Source: Dokdonella_A sp014338185 (GTDB taxonomy: Bacteria; Pseudomonadota; Gammaproteobacteria; Xanthomonadales; Rhodanobacteraceae). From it: a DNA stretch of 64,000 nucleotides. Shown here in pieces: positions 42,330 through 52,811 of the stretch. The position numbers were made by a program, and so were the translations under genes. A model generated the notes under the pieces. It was not told where the DNA came from and searched no databases. It was given only the letters and a program-made list of their open reading frames with translations. The stretch is from positions 1 through 64,000 of the forward strand of contig SZOS01000010.1 of assembly GCA_030263295.1 (NCBI GenBank), read 5' to 3'. The stretch's first letter is position 1, and the number at the start of each line of letters is the position of its first letter.

Positions 42330-43238
42330 ATGTCGACCCAAGCCGATTCCGTCAAGACGATCTTCTACGCGCTCGGCGCCAACTTCGCGATCTTCCTGGC
42401 CAAGGCCGGCGCGGCCGTGGTCACGGGTTCGGGCGCGATGTTCGCCGAGGCCGTGCATTCGCTCGCCGACTGCGCCAACCAGGTGCTGCTGTTGCTGGGC
42501 ATCCGCAGCGCCAAGCGCGCGCCGTCGGAAGAGCATCCGCTGGGCGAGGGCAAGGCGATCTACTTCTGGTCGTTCCTCGTCGCGCTGCTGCTGTTCTCGG
42601 TCGGCGGCGCGTTCTCGATCTGGGAGGGCCTGCACAAGCTGTCGCATCCCGAGCCGCTGCGCTGGCCCTGGCTCGCGATCGGCGTGCTCGCCTTCGGCGT
42701 GGTGGCCGAGAGCCTGTCGATGTGGGGCTGCCTGCGCGAGGTCAACAAGGCGCGCGGTGACAAGAGCCTGTGGCGCTGGTTCCGCGAAAGTCGCCAGAGC
42801 GAGCTCATCGTGGTGTTCGGCGAGGATTTCGCCGCGCTGTGCGGCCTCGTGTTCGCGCTCATCGCGGTCAGCCTGACCGCGGCCACGGGCAATCCACTGT
42901 ACGACGCCGGCGGCACGCTCGCGATCGGCGTGCTGCTGGTGCTGGTCGCGATTTTCATCGCGATCGAGGTCAAGGCCTTGCTCATCGGGCAGAGCGCCGA
43001 CCCCGAACTGCGGCGCGATCTCAAGGCGTTCCTTGCCGGGCGCAGCGAGATCGCGCAGGTGTTTCGCGTGGTCACGCTGCAGCTCGGGCCCGACGTGATG
43101 GTGGCGGTCAAGGTGCGCATGCAGTGCGATGGCAGCGCCGACGGCCTGGTCGCCGCGATCAACGCGGTCGAGCGCGACATGAAGGCGCGCTTCGGCCAGA
43201 TCCGCTGGTCGTTCTTCGAACCCGACATCGCCGACTAG
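42330..43238 (+). CDS. Cation diffusion facilitator family transporter
   Basis: A 302-aa inner-membrane divalent metal/proton antiporter of the CDF class. Six hydrophobic segments are visible. The metal site in helix 2 is seen in FAEAVHSLADCANQ, and helix 5 carries DAGGTLAIGVLL. The C-terminal cytoplasmic domain (VFRVVTLQLGPDVMVAVKVRM) is the usual CDF regulatory fold. HPLGEGKAIYFWSFLVALLL is typical of the subgroup with long helix 3. Likely exports Zn, Fe or Mn; the ion is not evident. The gene is convergent with the CPA2 antiporter. Confidence 0.92.
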   Translation: MSTQADSVKTIFYALGANFAIFLAKAGAAVVTGSGAMFAEAVHSLADCANQVLLLLGIRSAKRAPSEEHPLGEGKAIYFWSFLVALLLFSVGGAFSIWEGLHKLSHPEPLRWPWLAIGVLAFGVVAESLSMWGCLREVNKARGDKSLWRWFRESRQSELIVVFGEDFAALCGLVFALIAVSLTAATGNPLYDAGGTLAIGVLLVLVAIFIAIEVKALLIGQSADPELRRDLKAFLAGRSEIAQVFRVVTLQLGPDVMVAVKVRMQCDGSADGLVAAINAVERDMKARFGQIRWSFFEPDIAD

Positions 43239-43286
43239 CCGCGCCACACCGCCCCGCGCCCGCTGCACCCGCCCACCAGTGCGCCG

Positions 43287-43303
43287 CCACCGGTGCGCGG
43301 TGG
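43287..43303. terminator. Hairpin between convergent transporter genes
   Basis: A six-base inverted repeat, CCACCG and CGGTGG, with loop GTGCG, lies in the 69-bp gap between the CDF gene and the CPA2 gene, ending four bases before the latter's stop. No T run is present. Confidence 0.35.
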
Positions 43304-43307
43304 ACGA

Positions 43308-44483
43308 CTACTCCACGCGTGTCGGGCGCAGCAGCAGCGCGAGCACCGGTGGCGTCACGATCGCGGTGAGCAGGGACATCGCGACGATGACGGCGTAGAG
43401 CTCGTTGGAGAACACGCCCGCGGCGAGGCCGAGGCTGGCGATGACCACGCCGACTTCGCCGCGCGGCACCATGCCCACGCCGACGATCGCGGCGCCGCGG
43501 CGGCCGAGCGACAGCGCGCCCAGCGCGCCGCCGAGGAACTTGGTGCTGATCGCGATGAGCGTGGCGATCGCGAGCATCCACAGCGCATCGCGGCTCGTGA
43601 ACACCACAAGGTCGATCTTGGCGCCGGTGAGCACGAAGAAGAACGGCGCGAGCAGTGCGAGCAGCGGCTGCATCTGGTGTTCCAGCTCGTCGCGGCGCGG
43701 GATTTCCGAGGCGATCATGCCGGCGAGGAAGGCGCCGATGATCGCGGCGAGCCCGAACCCGGTCGACAGCCACGCCAGCCCGAGGCAGATCGCCAGTGCG
43801 ATCGTGAGCGGCGACAACGGGTTGATCGGGCGATCGAGCCAGTCGCCGCGCTTGCGCATCACGCGCGTGCCGACCCAGCCGATGATCGCGACGAAGCCCA
43901 GCGCCTGCAGCAGCACCAGCGCAAGGCCGGCGAGGTCGATGCCGCCGTCCTCCTGCAGCGAAGTCACCATGCCCAGCAGCAACATCGCGAGGATGTCGTC
44001 GATGACCGCGGCGCCGAGGATCACGCGGCTCTCGACGCGGTCGAGCACGCCCAGTTCCTGCAGCACGCGCGCGGTGATGCCGGCCGAGGTGGCGACGAAG
44101 GCGGCGGCCACGAACATCGACTTGACCCAGTCCAGGCCGCTGCCATGCGCCCACCACGCGCCCAGCGCGAACGGCAGCAGCACGCCGAGCACGCCCACCA
44201 GCAGTGCGCTGCGGCCGACCTTCTTGAGGTCGTCCAGGCGCGTTTCCAGCCCGACCGCGAACAGCAGGAACACCACGCCGAGCTCGGCCAGCAGGTCGAG
44301 CGGGGTGCCTGCGGCGAGCTGGCCGGCGTCGATCCAGCCCAGCGCCGAGGGGCCGATCGCGCAGCCGGCGAGGATTTCGCCGACCACGCCGGGCAGGCGC
44401 AGGCGTTGCGCCAGTTCGGCGCCGACCTGCGCGGCGACGAAGATCACGAACAGCGCGAGCAGGATGTCGGCGGCGTGGTGCAT
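43308..44483 (-). CDS. CPA2-type monovalent cation:proton antiporter
   Basis: A 391-aa membrane protein with about 12-13 helices, the transmembrane part of a KefB/NapA-like antiporter. The ion-binding Asp pair is in AAVIDDILAMLLLG. Other family segments are RLPGVVGEILAGCAIGPSAL near the start and GVGMVPRGEVGVVIASLG near the end. There is no C-terminal RCK/TrkA-N domain, so it belongs to the short NapA-like group. It starts nine bases after the NhaD stop, so the two antiporters are probably cotranscribed. Confidence 0.92.
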   Translation of the reverse strand: MHHAADILLALFVIFVAAQVGAELAQRLRLPGVVGEILAGCAIGPSALGWIDAGQLAAGTPLDLLAELGVVFLLFAVGLETRLDDLKKVGRSALLVGVLGVLLPFALGAWWAHGSGLDWVKSMFVAAAFVATSAGITARVLQELGVLDRVESRVILGAAVIDDILAMLLLGMVTSLQEDGGIDLAGLALVLLQALGFVAIIGWVGTRVMRKRGDWLDRPINPLSPLTIALAICLGLAWLSTGFGLAAIIGAFLAGMIASEIPRRDELEHQMQPLLALLAPFFFVLTGAKIDLVVFTSRDALWMLAIATLIAISTKFLGGALGALSLGRRGAAIVGVGMVPRGEVGVVIASLGLAAGVFSNELYAVIVAMSLLTAIVTPPVLALLLRPTRVE

Positions 44484-44492
44484 GGGGCAGGG

Positions 44493-45884
44493 TCAGGGTC
44501 CGAAGTGACGGGCATTGAGCCACAGGTGGGTGAGGATGCTCGCGGCATAGCCGAGCGCGATCGGCACGATCCAGCGCAGGTGCGCGGTGAAGGTGTAGGC
44601 GCCGCGTGAAGCGCCCATGAGCGCCACGCCCGCGGCGGAGCCGATCGACAGCAGGCTGCCACCGACGCCCGCGGTGAGCGTGACCAGCAGCCATTGGCCA
44701 TGGTCCATCGCCGGATCCATCTTGAGCACCGCGAACATGATCGGGATATTGTCGACGACCGCCGACAGCAGGCCGATCGCGGTGTTGGCCCAGGTGTGGC
44801 CGAAGCTGCCATACAGCGCGTGCGAGGCCAGTTCGAGGTAGCCGATCGCGGCGAGCGCGCCGACGCAGGCGAACACGCCGTAGAAGAACAGCAGCGTGTC
44901 CCATTCGGCGTTGGCGATGATGCGGAAGATCGAGTAGCGCGACGGATTCTCGATGCCGTTGGCGAAGGCATAGCGCAGCTCGCGGCGCTCGATGCGCGCG
45001 GCGACGAGGTTGAGCAGGGCCAGGCCGGTGAGCATGCCCCATGCCGCGGGCATGTCCAGCCACTGGCGGCCGGCCACCGTGATCGCGATGGTGAGCGCGA
45101 AGGTCACGCAGATGCCCAGACCGCCGATCTTGATGCGCGTGCGCTCGGCATGGGCGGGCGGCCTGCCGACCGGCACCGCGAAGTGCATGAACGCGGCCGG
45201 CACCAGCCAGTTGACGATCGCGGGCACGAAGATCGCGAAGAACTCCACGAACTCGACCTTCTGCGCCTGCCACACCATGAGCGTGGTGATGTCGCCGAAT
45301 GCGCTCCAGGCACCGCCCGCGTTGGCGGCCACCACGAGGTTGATGCAGGCCAGGGTGACGAAGCGCCGGTTGTCGCCGCCGACCGCGAGCACCACCGCCG
45401 ACATCACCAGCGCGGTGGTGAGGTTGTCGAGCACGGGCGAGGTCATGAACGCGAGCAGGCCGGTGATCCAGAACAGCGCGCGGTAGCCGAGCCGGAGCCG
45501 CACCAGCCAGTCACGCAGCGCATCGAACACGCCGCGCTCGCCGATCGCGGTCACGTAGGTCATCGCCACCACGAGGAAGAAGAAGATCTCGGAGTATTCG
45601 AGGAACATCTCCTCGAACGCGGCGTGCACCGGCGCGGCGCCGCCGCCCGAGCGGATCGCCCACCAGGCCAGCAGGCCCCACATGAGGCCGCCCGCGAGCA
45701 TCACCGGCTTGGACTTGGCGATGTGGATGCGCTCCTCGGCAACCACCGCGGCGTAGGCGAGCACGAACAGGCCGAGCACGATCCAGCCCAGCGGATGGGC
45801 GACCAGATCGAGCGTGGGGTCGGCGCCCGCCGCCCATGCCGCGGGTGCGGTCGTCGCGAAAAGTGCAGCCAGCCAACGATGCAT
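44493..45884 (-). CDS. nhaD: NhaD-type sodium:proton antiporter
   Basis: A 463-aa polytopic antiporter of the NhaD/ArsB-related ion transporter family, which extrudes sodium at alkaline pH. The start ATG at 45884 has GGGGA about nine bases upstream and gives a clean N-terminal hydrophobic segment. Characteristic stretches are MTYVTAIGERGVFDALRDWL, MTSPVLDNLTTALVMSAV, VVAANAGGAWSAFGDITTLM and LLSAVVDNIPIMFAVL. The CPA2 gene follows nine bases downstream, and the divergent gene upstream is the wax ester synthase. Confidence 0.93.
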   Translation of the reverse strand: MHRWLAALFATTAPAAWAAGADPTLDLVAHPLGWIVLGLFVLAYAAVVAEERIHIAKSKPVMLAGGLMWGLLAWWAIRSGGGAAPVHAAFEEMFLEYSEIFFFLVVAMTYVTAIGERGVFDALRDWLVRLRLGYRALFWITGLLAFMTSPVLDNLTTALVMSAVVLAVGGDNRRFVTLACINLVVAANAGGAWSAFGDITTLMVWQAQKVEFVEFFAIFVPAIVNWLVPAAFMHFAVPVGRPPAHAERTRIKIGGLGICVTFALTIAITVAGRQWLDMPAAWGMLTGLALLNLVAARIERRELRYAFANGIENPSRYSIFRIIANAEWDTLLFFYGVFACVGALAAIGYLELASHALYGSFGHTWANTAIGLLSAVVDNIPIMFAVLKMDPAMDHGQWLLVTLTAGVGGSLLSIGSAAGVALMGASRGAYTFTAHLRWIVPIALGYAASILTHLWLNARHFGP

Positions 45885-46011
45885 CCAGGGATCCCCCATC
45901 CACCAAGCCGGCCTAGCGTAACAGCCGCGGCGTACCGGCGTGGCCACGCACGGTTGCGTTTTGCGTGGCGCGCGCCAATGCTAGGCAACCGTCCGCCACC
46001 CGGAACCGCCC

Positions 46012-47475
46012 ATGCAGGATGTCCTCGGCACGCCGCGCGAAGCCATGTCCAAGGTCGACACCGCGTGGCTGCGCATGGAGCGGCCGACCAACCGCATGAT
46101 GATCACGGGCGTGCTCATGTTCGCCGGACCGCTCGATCCGGCGCGGATCAAGGCCCTGCTGGCCGAACGCTTTCTCGCCTATCGCCGCTTCTGCCAGCGC
46201 CCCGTGCTCGGCGTCAATGGCGGCCACTGGGAAGCCGATCCGGATTTCGACCTCGACTGGCACGTGCGCGTGGCGGCGCTGCCCGGTGCGGCCGACAAGC
46301 GCGAACTGCAGGATTTCGTCAGCGAACTGGCCTCGACACCGCTGGACCTGTCCAAGCCGATGTGGCAGTTCCACCTGATCGAGAACTACCGCGGCGGCGG
46401 CGCCCTGGTGGCGCGCATCCACCACTGCTATGCCGATGGGCTGGCGCTGGTGCAGGTGCTGCTCTCGCTCACCGACACCGCCGCGCAGCCCGAGGCGCGC
46501 GCCGAACTGGCGCGCACCTGGCTCAAGCGCGACCGCGGCAGCGTGCTCGAGCGCCTGCTGGAGCCGATGCAGGGCGGCTTGCACAAGATGCTCGCCGCGG
46601 GCGAAAAAACCTGGCAGACGCTTGCGCAGATGTTGGCCGACCCGTCGGTCGCGGCCGAGTTTGCCCACGAGGGCAGCGAGATCACGCGCGAGCTCGCGGT
46701 CACCGTGACCTTGTCCGACGATCCCCGGACCGCGCTCAAGGGCCGCCTGGGCGTGGCCAAGCGCGTGGCCTGGGCCGAGCCGCTGCCGCTGGACGAGGTC
46801 AAGGTGCTGGGCAAGGCGCTGGGCTGCACCGTCAACGACGTGCTGCTGGCCTGCGCAGCCGGCGCCTTGCGCGGCTATCTGCGCGACCTGGGCGAGGACA
46901 TCGACGGACTCACGATCCGGGCCACGGTGCCGGTCAATCTGCGCCCGCTCGAACATGCCAGGAAGCTCGGCAACCACTTCGGCCTCGTGTTCCTCGACCT
47001 GCCCATCGGCGAGCCCAATCCGCTGCGCCGGCTCGAGCGCGTGGCCGCGTGCATGCGCGAGCTCAAGGGCCGGCGCCAGGCGGTGGTCGCATTCGGACTG
47101 CTGGCGGCGCTGGGCATGGCGCCGGCGGCGTTGCAGGCACCCGCGCTGGAGCTGTTCAGCCGCAAGGCCAGCGCGGTCGCGACCAATGTGCCCGGCCCGC
47201 AACAACCGCTGTTCATGGCCGGCGTCGAGGTACGCGAGTTGATGTTCTGGGTGCCGCAGACCGGATCGATCGGACTGGGCCTGTCGATCCTCAGCTACAA
47301 CGGCCGCGTGCACTTCGGGCTCATCGCCGACCATCGCAGCATCCGCGACCCCGACGCGATCGTCGCGCGCTTCGGCAGCGAGTTCGAAAAGCTCATGCTC
47401 ATCGCGATGATGGAAGACTGGGACGAGGAATTCGGCGCGAGCGACGCCGCCTCCACGCTCGCGCGTTACCTGTAG
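46012..47475 (+). CDS. Wax ester synthase/diacylglycerol acyltransferase (WS/DGAT)
   Basis: A 487-aa bifunctional acyl-CoA:alcohol/diacylglycerol acyltransferase that makes storage wax esters or triacylglycerol at the membrane. The catalytic HHxxxDG motif is HHCYADG at residues 137-143. The conserved segments PLDLSKPMWQFHLIE and VNDVLLACAAGALRGYL follow, then the C-terminal WS/DGAT stretch NVPGPQQPLFMAGVEVREL and LSYNGRVHFGLIADH. The size is typical. A start at the internal ATG (MSKVDTAWLRME) is also possible, as that is where family homology usually begins. It stands alone. Confidence 0.92.
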   Translation: MQDVLGTPREAMSKVDTAWLRMERPTNRMMITGVLMFAGPLDPARIKALLAERFLAYRRFCQRPVLGVNGGHWEADPDFDLDWHVRVAALPGAADKRELQDFVSELASTPLDLSKPMWQFHLIENYRGGGALVARIHHCYADGLALVQVLLSLTDTAAQPEARAELARTWLKRDRGSVLERLLEPMQGGLHKMLAAGEKTWQTLAQMLADPSVAAEFAHEGSEITRELAVTVTLSDDPRTALKGRLGVAKRVAWAEPLPLDEVKVLGKALGCTVNDVLLACAAGALRGYLRDLGEDIDGLTIRATVPVNLRPLEHARKLGNHFGLVFLDLPIGEPNPLRRLERVAACMRELKGRRQAVVAFGLLAALGMAPAALQAPALELFSRKASAVATNVPGPQQPLFMAGVEVRELMFWVPQTGSIGLGLSILSYNGRVHFGLIADHRSIRDPDAIVARFGSEFEKLMLIAMMEDWDEEFGASDAASTLARYL

Positions 47476-47528
47476 CACGGGCGGCGTCGAGCCGGGCAAG
47501 CGCCGCGCGACTGCGCGTCAGGGCCGAT

Positions 47529-50432
47529 TCACTGCCGCAGGGTGCTCCAGATCGCACCGAGCAGGTCATGCGTCGGAGTGTCGGCCGACAGCTCCCAGAA
47601 CATCACGCCGGCGAGGCCGCGGTCGAGCACGTAGCGGCCCTTCAGGCGCAGCGACTGCGGATCGTCATAGCTCACGAACACGTGTTGCTGCGGCTGGTAC
47701 AGGAACGGCACGCCCGACACCGCGTCCCAGTGGCGCACGTAGCCATCGCGATCGACGCTGTCGCGCGCTAGTGCCGCATAGCCGGTGTTGACGCGGCGCG
47801 TGGGCTTGGCGCCCTGCTGGTACAGGCCGTCGGCGGTGGCCGGCACCTGTTCCCAGGCGTGGCCGTAGAACGGCACGCCCAGCACGATCTTGCGCGCGGG
47901 CACGCCCGCGGCCAGGTACAGGTCGACCACGCGTGCCGCCGACAGCTGCCGCGGATTGTCCGGATGCGTGTACAGCGGCGCATTGTGGCCGGTGTAGGGA
48001 TCCCACGGTCCGACCTGGTCGTAGGTCATGAGATTGACGTAGTCGACCACGGCCTGCACCTGCGCCATTTCGGTGAGTTCGAGCCATTTCTCGTTGGCGC
48101 CGGTGGCGATCGTGAGCAGGTAGCGGTGGCCGTCGGCGCCGGCGGCCGCGTCCAGCGCCGCGCGCAATTCGGACAGCAATGCGGTGTAGTTGTGCTTGTC
48201 CTCGGGTCGATGCGGATTGCCCGCGCCGGGCTGGCCCGGGTATTCCCAGTCGATGTCGATGCCGTCGAGGCGGTGGCGCTGCACGAACTGCACCGCGCTG
48301 GCGATGAAGGCCTCGCGTGAGCGCGCATCGAGCGCCATGTCCGAAAACGCGCCCGACCAGGTCCAGCCACCGACCGAGACCAGCAGCTTGAGCGCGGGAT
48401 TGCGCCGCTTGAGCGCGCGCAGACGCTCGAACGTGCGCGCGTCATTGCGAAAGCCCTCGACCATGCGGCCCTCGACGATGTTGGCGAAGGCGTAGTTGAG
48501 GTGGGTGAGGCGTTCGACCGGCAGTTTCGCCGCGTCGAAGGCCTTGCCATCGGTGAACAGGTAGCCGATCACCACCTTGGGCGCGTCCGCCACCGGCACC
48601 GGTCGTGCCGATACCGCGAGCAGGTACCAGGCGGCGTGCGGCAACCATTGTTCGCCCCAGCGCCAGTCATCGTCCTTGCCGGTCTGCGCGTGCGGCAGGT
48701 TGAAGTCGATGCCGCGGTCATCGGCATAACCCGAGGTGATGCCGTTGACGATGCCGCCCGGAAAGTTGGTGTACTGCCAGCTGCCGAAAAAGCCGTAGCC
48801 GGGGTTGTTGCGGCCGCTGCCGTGCAGCATCGAGGCATCGAATGGGTTCTTGCCGATGATCCAGTCGAGCTGGTCGGTGGCATAGGCGGCCAGGCGCTGC
48901 TGCCAGGCCGGATCGGACTCGAACAGCGGCAGCGCGAGCCGCGCGGCCGCGGCGAGCGAGGCCAGTCGTGCGTTCTCGCCCTGCCACCACTGGCCGGTCT
49001 CGGTGTCGTGCGGAAAGAAGAACTCGCCGCGCCGGCCCTTGCCCTTGCTCTGCACGTACTGGCGCGCGAGGCCGAACGGATTGGCGACCTCGGAGGTGAT
49101 CGCGAGTTCGAACGCGAGCGAGCGGCGCACCGCGTCGTCGATGCGCTGGCGCAGCGCCGCGGGCGCCTGCTCGCGATAACGCAGCAGCGCCACCACCGGG
49201 GCGCCCGCATCGGCGGGATTGAAGAACGGCCGGTCCTTGCCATCGGCGCGCCAGTAGTCGCGGTAGCGGTCGTCGCCGGCAAGGCGATCGAGCAGGTTCA
49301 GCGCGCGTCGCTGCGCCGCGGTCGCGTACCGCGGCTTGCCGGTACTGCGCAGCAGTTCGCTCGCCGCGAGCAGCGCGCAGTAGTCATCGACGATGTTCTC
49401 CACGCCGTCGTTGGTGAGCTCGTGGTTGTGCGCATCGAGGAATGCGAACGCGCTCTCGGCGTGGGCCAGGTAGGTCGCACGGTCGAATTCGCCACCCGCA
49501 CCGAGCCGGGCCGCGAGTGCGAGCCCCGCGACCGAGAACCCGCCACCGCTGCGCCAGCTCACCTCGTAGGCACCATCGTGATGGGCGGAGGCGCCGTCGT
49601 TGGCGTCCTTCTTCAGCCCGAAGCTGGTCATGGCGCGGCCGAGCCGCCGGTCCCGCGCGGCCTTGGCCGGCCCCGGCGCGCTGATGGTCTGGTAGAACGA
49701 GCGCCCTGGCCGGTGCATGCGCACGAGGAAGTCGGCGCCATGGCTGAGTTCGTCGACGAGCCGGCGCCGGATCTGATTGAAGTTGGCATCGCCACGCGCT
49801 TCGAGCAGTTCGTGGCTGCGCCCGAGGCTGTACACCACCAGCGGCACCTGCTGGGTGTTGAAATAGCTGGTGAAATCCAGCTGCGAGAGGTGGATGCCGT
49901 AGTCGCCGCTGGCGTCGTACCAGCCGCCGTGCACGTCGATCGGAGGCTGCCCGCCATCCTCGAACGGCAGGGCGCGGTCGGCACGGTCCAGTTCGCCCGA
50001 GGCGCGCTGCGCCTTGAAGTAGGCGATCACGTCCGACAGCGTCGCGCGCTCGAGCAGGTTGTGCTGCACCTGAAACGGCAACGAGCGCAGCACCTGTTCG
50101 CCTTCGCCGCGCGGGTTGTCGCACTCGATGCGGTAACGGCCCGGCTGCTGCAGCGCGCCGAGGTCGAAGGTCCAGTAGCGCCAGTCGCGCCAGTCCTGCA
50201 CCTGCAGCGGTCCGCTCGCGCTGCCACGCAGCACCAGCGTGCCTTCGGGATCGCTGCGCACCACGCAGTGCGTGATCGCATCGTCGGCATGGCCCTGGAC
50301 CACCGCGCGCTTGGGGCCGAACGCCTCATAGCCCAGGTGGTTGGTGAGGATCTGCGCGGGAGCCGCCGCCAGCGCTGCGGACGCGAGCGCGGCACACGGC
50401 ATGACGACAAGGGACAGACGGCGGTGGTTCAT
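47529..50432 (-). CDS. Exported GH9-GH18 fusion glycoside hydrolase
   Basis: A 967-aa secreted enzyme. Residues 1-24 are a signal peptide. Residues about 27-125 are a CelD-type Ig-like N-terminal domain (AQILTNHLGYEAFGPKRAVV). Residues about 130-610 are a GH9 barrel: catalytic-base region GGWYDASGDYGIHLSQLDF (D173/D177) and acid Glu 594 in WRWGEQWLPHAAWYL. After a short linker, residues 619-967 are a GH18 chitinase-type barrel with the complete DxxDxDxE box (LDGIDIDWE, Glu 730), SVGGWTWSG and YDQVGPWD. The DASGD form of the GH9 motif is that of vibrio exo-glucosaminidases and not of endoglucanases, so the enzyme may cut chitin or chitosan chains and then trim the products. No carbohydrate-binding module is seen. 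It is monocistronic. Confidence 0.88.
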   Translation of the reverse strand: MNHRRLSLVVMPCAALASAALAAAPAQILTNHLGYEAFGPKRAVVQGHADDAITHCVVRSDPEGTLVLRGSASGPLQVQDWRDWRYWTFDLGALQQPGRYRIECDNPRGEGEQVLRSLPFQVQHNLLERATLSDVIAYFKAQRASGELDRADRALPFEDGGQPPIDVHGGWYDASGDYGIHLSQLDFTSYFNTQQVPLVVYSLGRSHELLEARGDANFNQIRRRLVDELSHGADFLVRMHRPGRSFYQTISAPGPAKAARDRRLGRAMTSFGLKKDANDGASAHHDGAYEVSWRSGGGFSVAGLALAARLGAGGEFDRATYLAHAESAFAFLDAHNHELTNDGVENIVDDYCALLAASELLRSTGKPRYATAAQRRALNLLDRLAGDDRYRDYWRADGKDRPFFNPADAGAPVVALLRYREQAPAALRQRIDDAVRRSLAFELAITSEVANPFGLARQYVQSKGKGRRGEFFFPHDTETGQWWQGENARLASLAAAARLALPLFESDPAWQQRLAAYATDQLDWIIGKNPFDASMLHGSGRNNPGYGFFGSWQYTNFPGGIVNGITSGYADDRGIDFNLPHAQTGKDDDWRWGEQWLPHAAWYLLAVSARPVPVADAPKVVIGYLFTDGKAFDAAKLPVERLTHLNYAFANIVEGRMVEGFRNDARTFERLRALKRRNPALKLLVSVGGWTWSGAFSDMALDARSREAFIASAVQFVQRHRLDGIDIDWEYPGQPGAGNPHRPEDKHNYTALLSELRAALDAAAGADGHRYLLTIATGANEKWLELTEMAQVQAVVDYVNLMTYDQVGPWDPYTGHNAPLYTHPDNPRQLSAARVVDLYLAAGVPARKIVLGVPFYGHAWEQVPATADGLYQQGAKPTRRVNTGYAALARDSVDRDGYVRHWDAVSGVPFLYQPQQHVFVSYDDPQSLRLKGRYVLDRGLAGVMFWELSADTPTHDLLGAIWSTLRQ

Positions 50433-50611
50433 GGCAGGTGTTCCCGGGAAGGGGGCGGCCGGCGTGCGCAGCGCCGGCGCCGGTGGTCGCCCGGGTATAC
50501 ACGAGCGGCGCGGGTGCGGGAAATGACCCTGCGCCATGAGCACGCCGCCGTGCGCCGCGCCTCCGGCGTCGACGGCGCGGACTGGGCAGGGAATGCGCCG
50601 GCGCGACGGTG

Positions 50612-52039
<1,428 letters not shown>

Positions 52040-52139
52040 GGCAACCTCCGACGCGGTGGCAGGCCGCCATGGTCGCGCAAGCGCGGTCGCCGCGCGCTGA
52101 ATGCGACGTGCCGCAACTGCGGCTTGCTAGACTGGCCGC

Positions 52140-52706
52140 ATGGAACCCACGCCGCCACCGGTTGCGATCGATGCCCTCGTGGCGGCCGTGCGCGCGGGCG
52201 ACAGCGAGGCGTCCGATCGCCTGTTCGCGCTGCTGTACGAGGAGTTTCGCGCGCAGGCGCACGTGCTGCTGCGGCTCGGCCCGCAGCAGACCCTGTGCAC
52301 CACCGAATTGGTCAACGAGACCTGGTTGCGCCTGAGCGGACGCGTGCTGGCGATCGAGGACCGCGCACATTTCGTCAATCTCGCCGCGCGCGCCATGCGC
52401 CAGTTGCTGATCGATCGGGCGCGGCGCCGCCATGCCGACAAGCGCGCGGCGGGCGAGGTGCTGACCTTGCGTGCGGCCACCGACGTCGCTGGCGAAGAAC
52501 CGTTCGACGTGCTCGCGCTGGACCGCGTGATGACGATGCTGCAGGCGGTCGATGCGCGACTTGCGGAGGTGGCGCACCTGCACCTGTTCGGCGGCCTCGG
52601 CTTCGCCGAGCTGGCACAGATGCGCGGCGTGACCGAACGCACCGTGTTTCGCGACTGGCGCGCGGCGCGCATGTTCCTGCTGCGCTTCATCCAGGAGATT
52701 GCCTGA
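52140..52706 (+). CDS. ECF-type RNA polymerase sigma factor
   Basis: A 188-aa extracytoplasmic function sigma factor. The region-2 helices include FALLYEEFRAQAHVLL and LVNETWLRLSG followed by FVNLAARAMRQLLIDRARRR. Region 4 contains VAHLHLFGGLGFAELAQMRG and the helix-turn-helix GVTERTVFRDWRAARMFL. This matches the ECF subgroup that lacks an anti-sigma factor and is commonly encoded next to a Ser/Thr kinase. The kinase gene 105 bp downstream fits that pattern, which suggests control by phosphorylation. Confidence 0.92.
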   Translation: MEPTPPPVAIDALVAAVRAGDSEASDRLFALLYEEFRAQAHVLLRLGPQQTLCTTELVNETWLRLSGRVLAIEDRAHFVNLAARAMRQLLIDRARRRHADKRAAGEVLTLRAATDVAGEEPFDVLALDRVMTMLQAVDARLAEVAHLHLFGGLGFAELAQMRGVTERTVFRDWRAARMFLLRFIQEIA

Positions 52707-52811
52707 GCCGCTGGATGGCACGCGTATCGGTACGCGTGCGTGGCGGGTGCCCGGGCCGTCGCGGGCGCCACCCGGACGGATCGGTCGCGCGCGCGCCGGC
52801 TGCGCGCTAGC

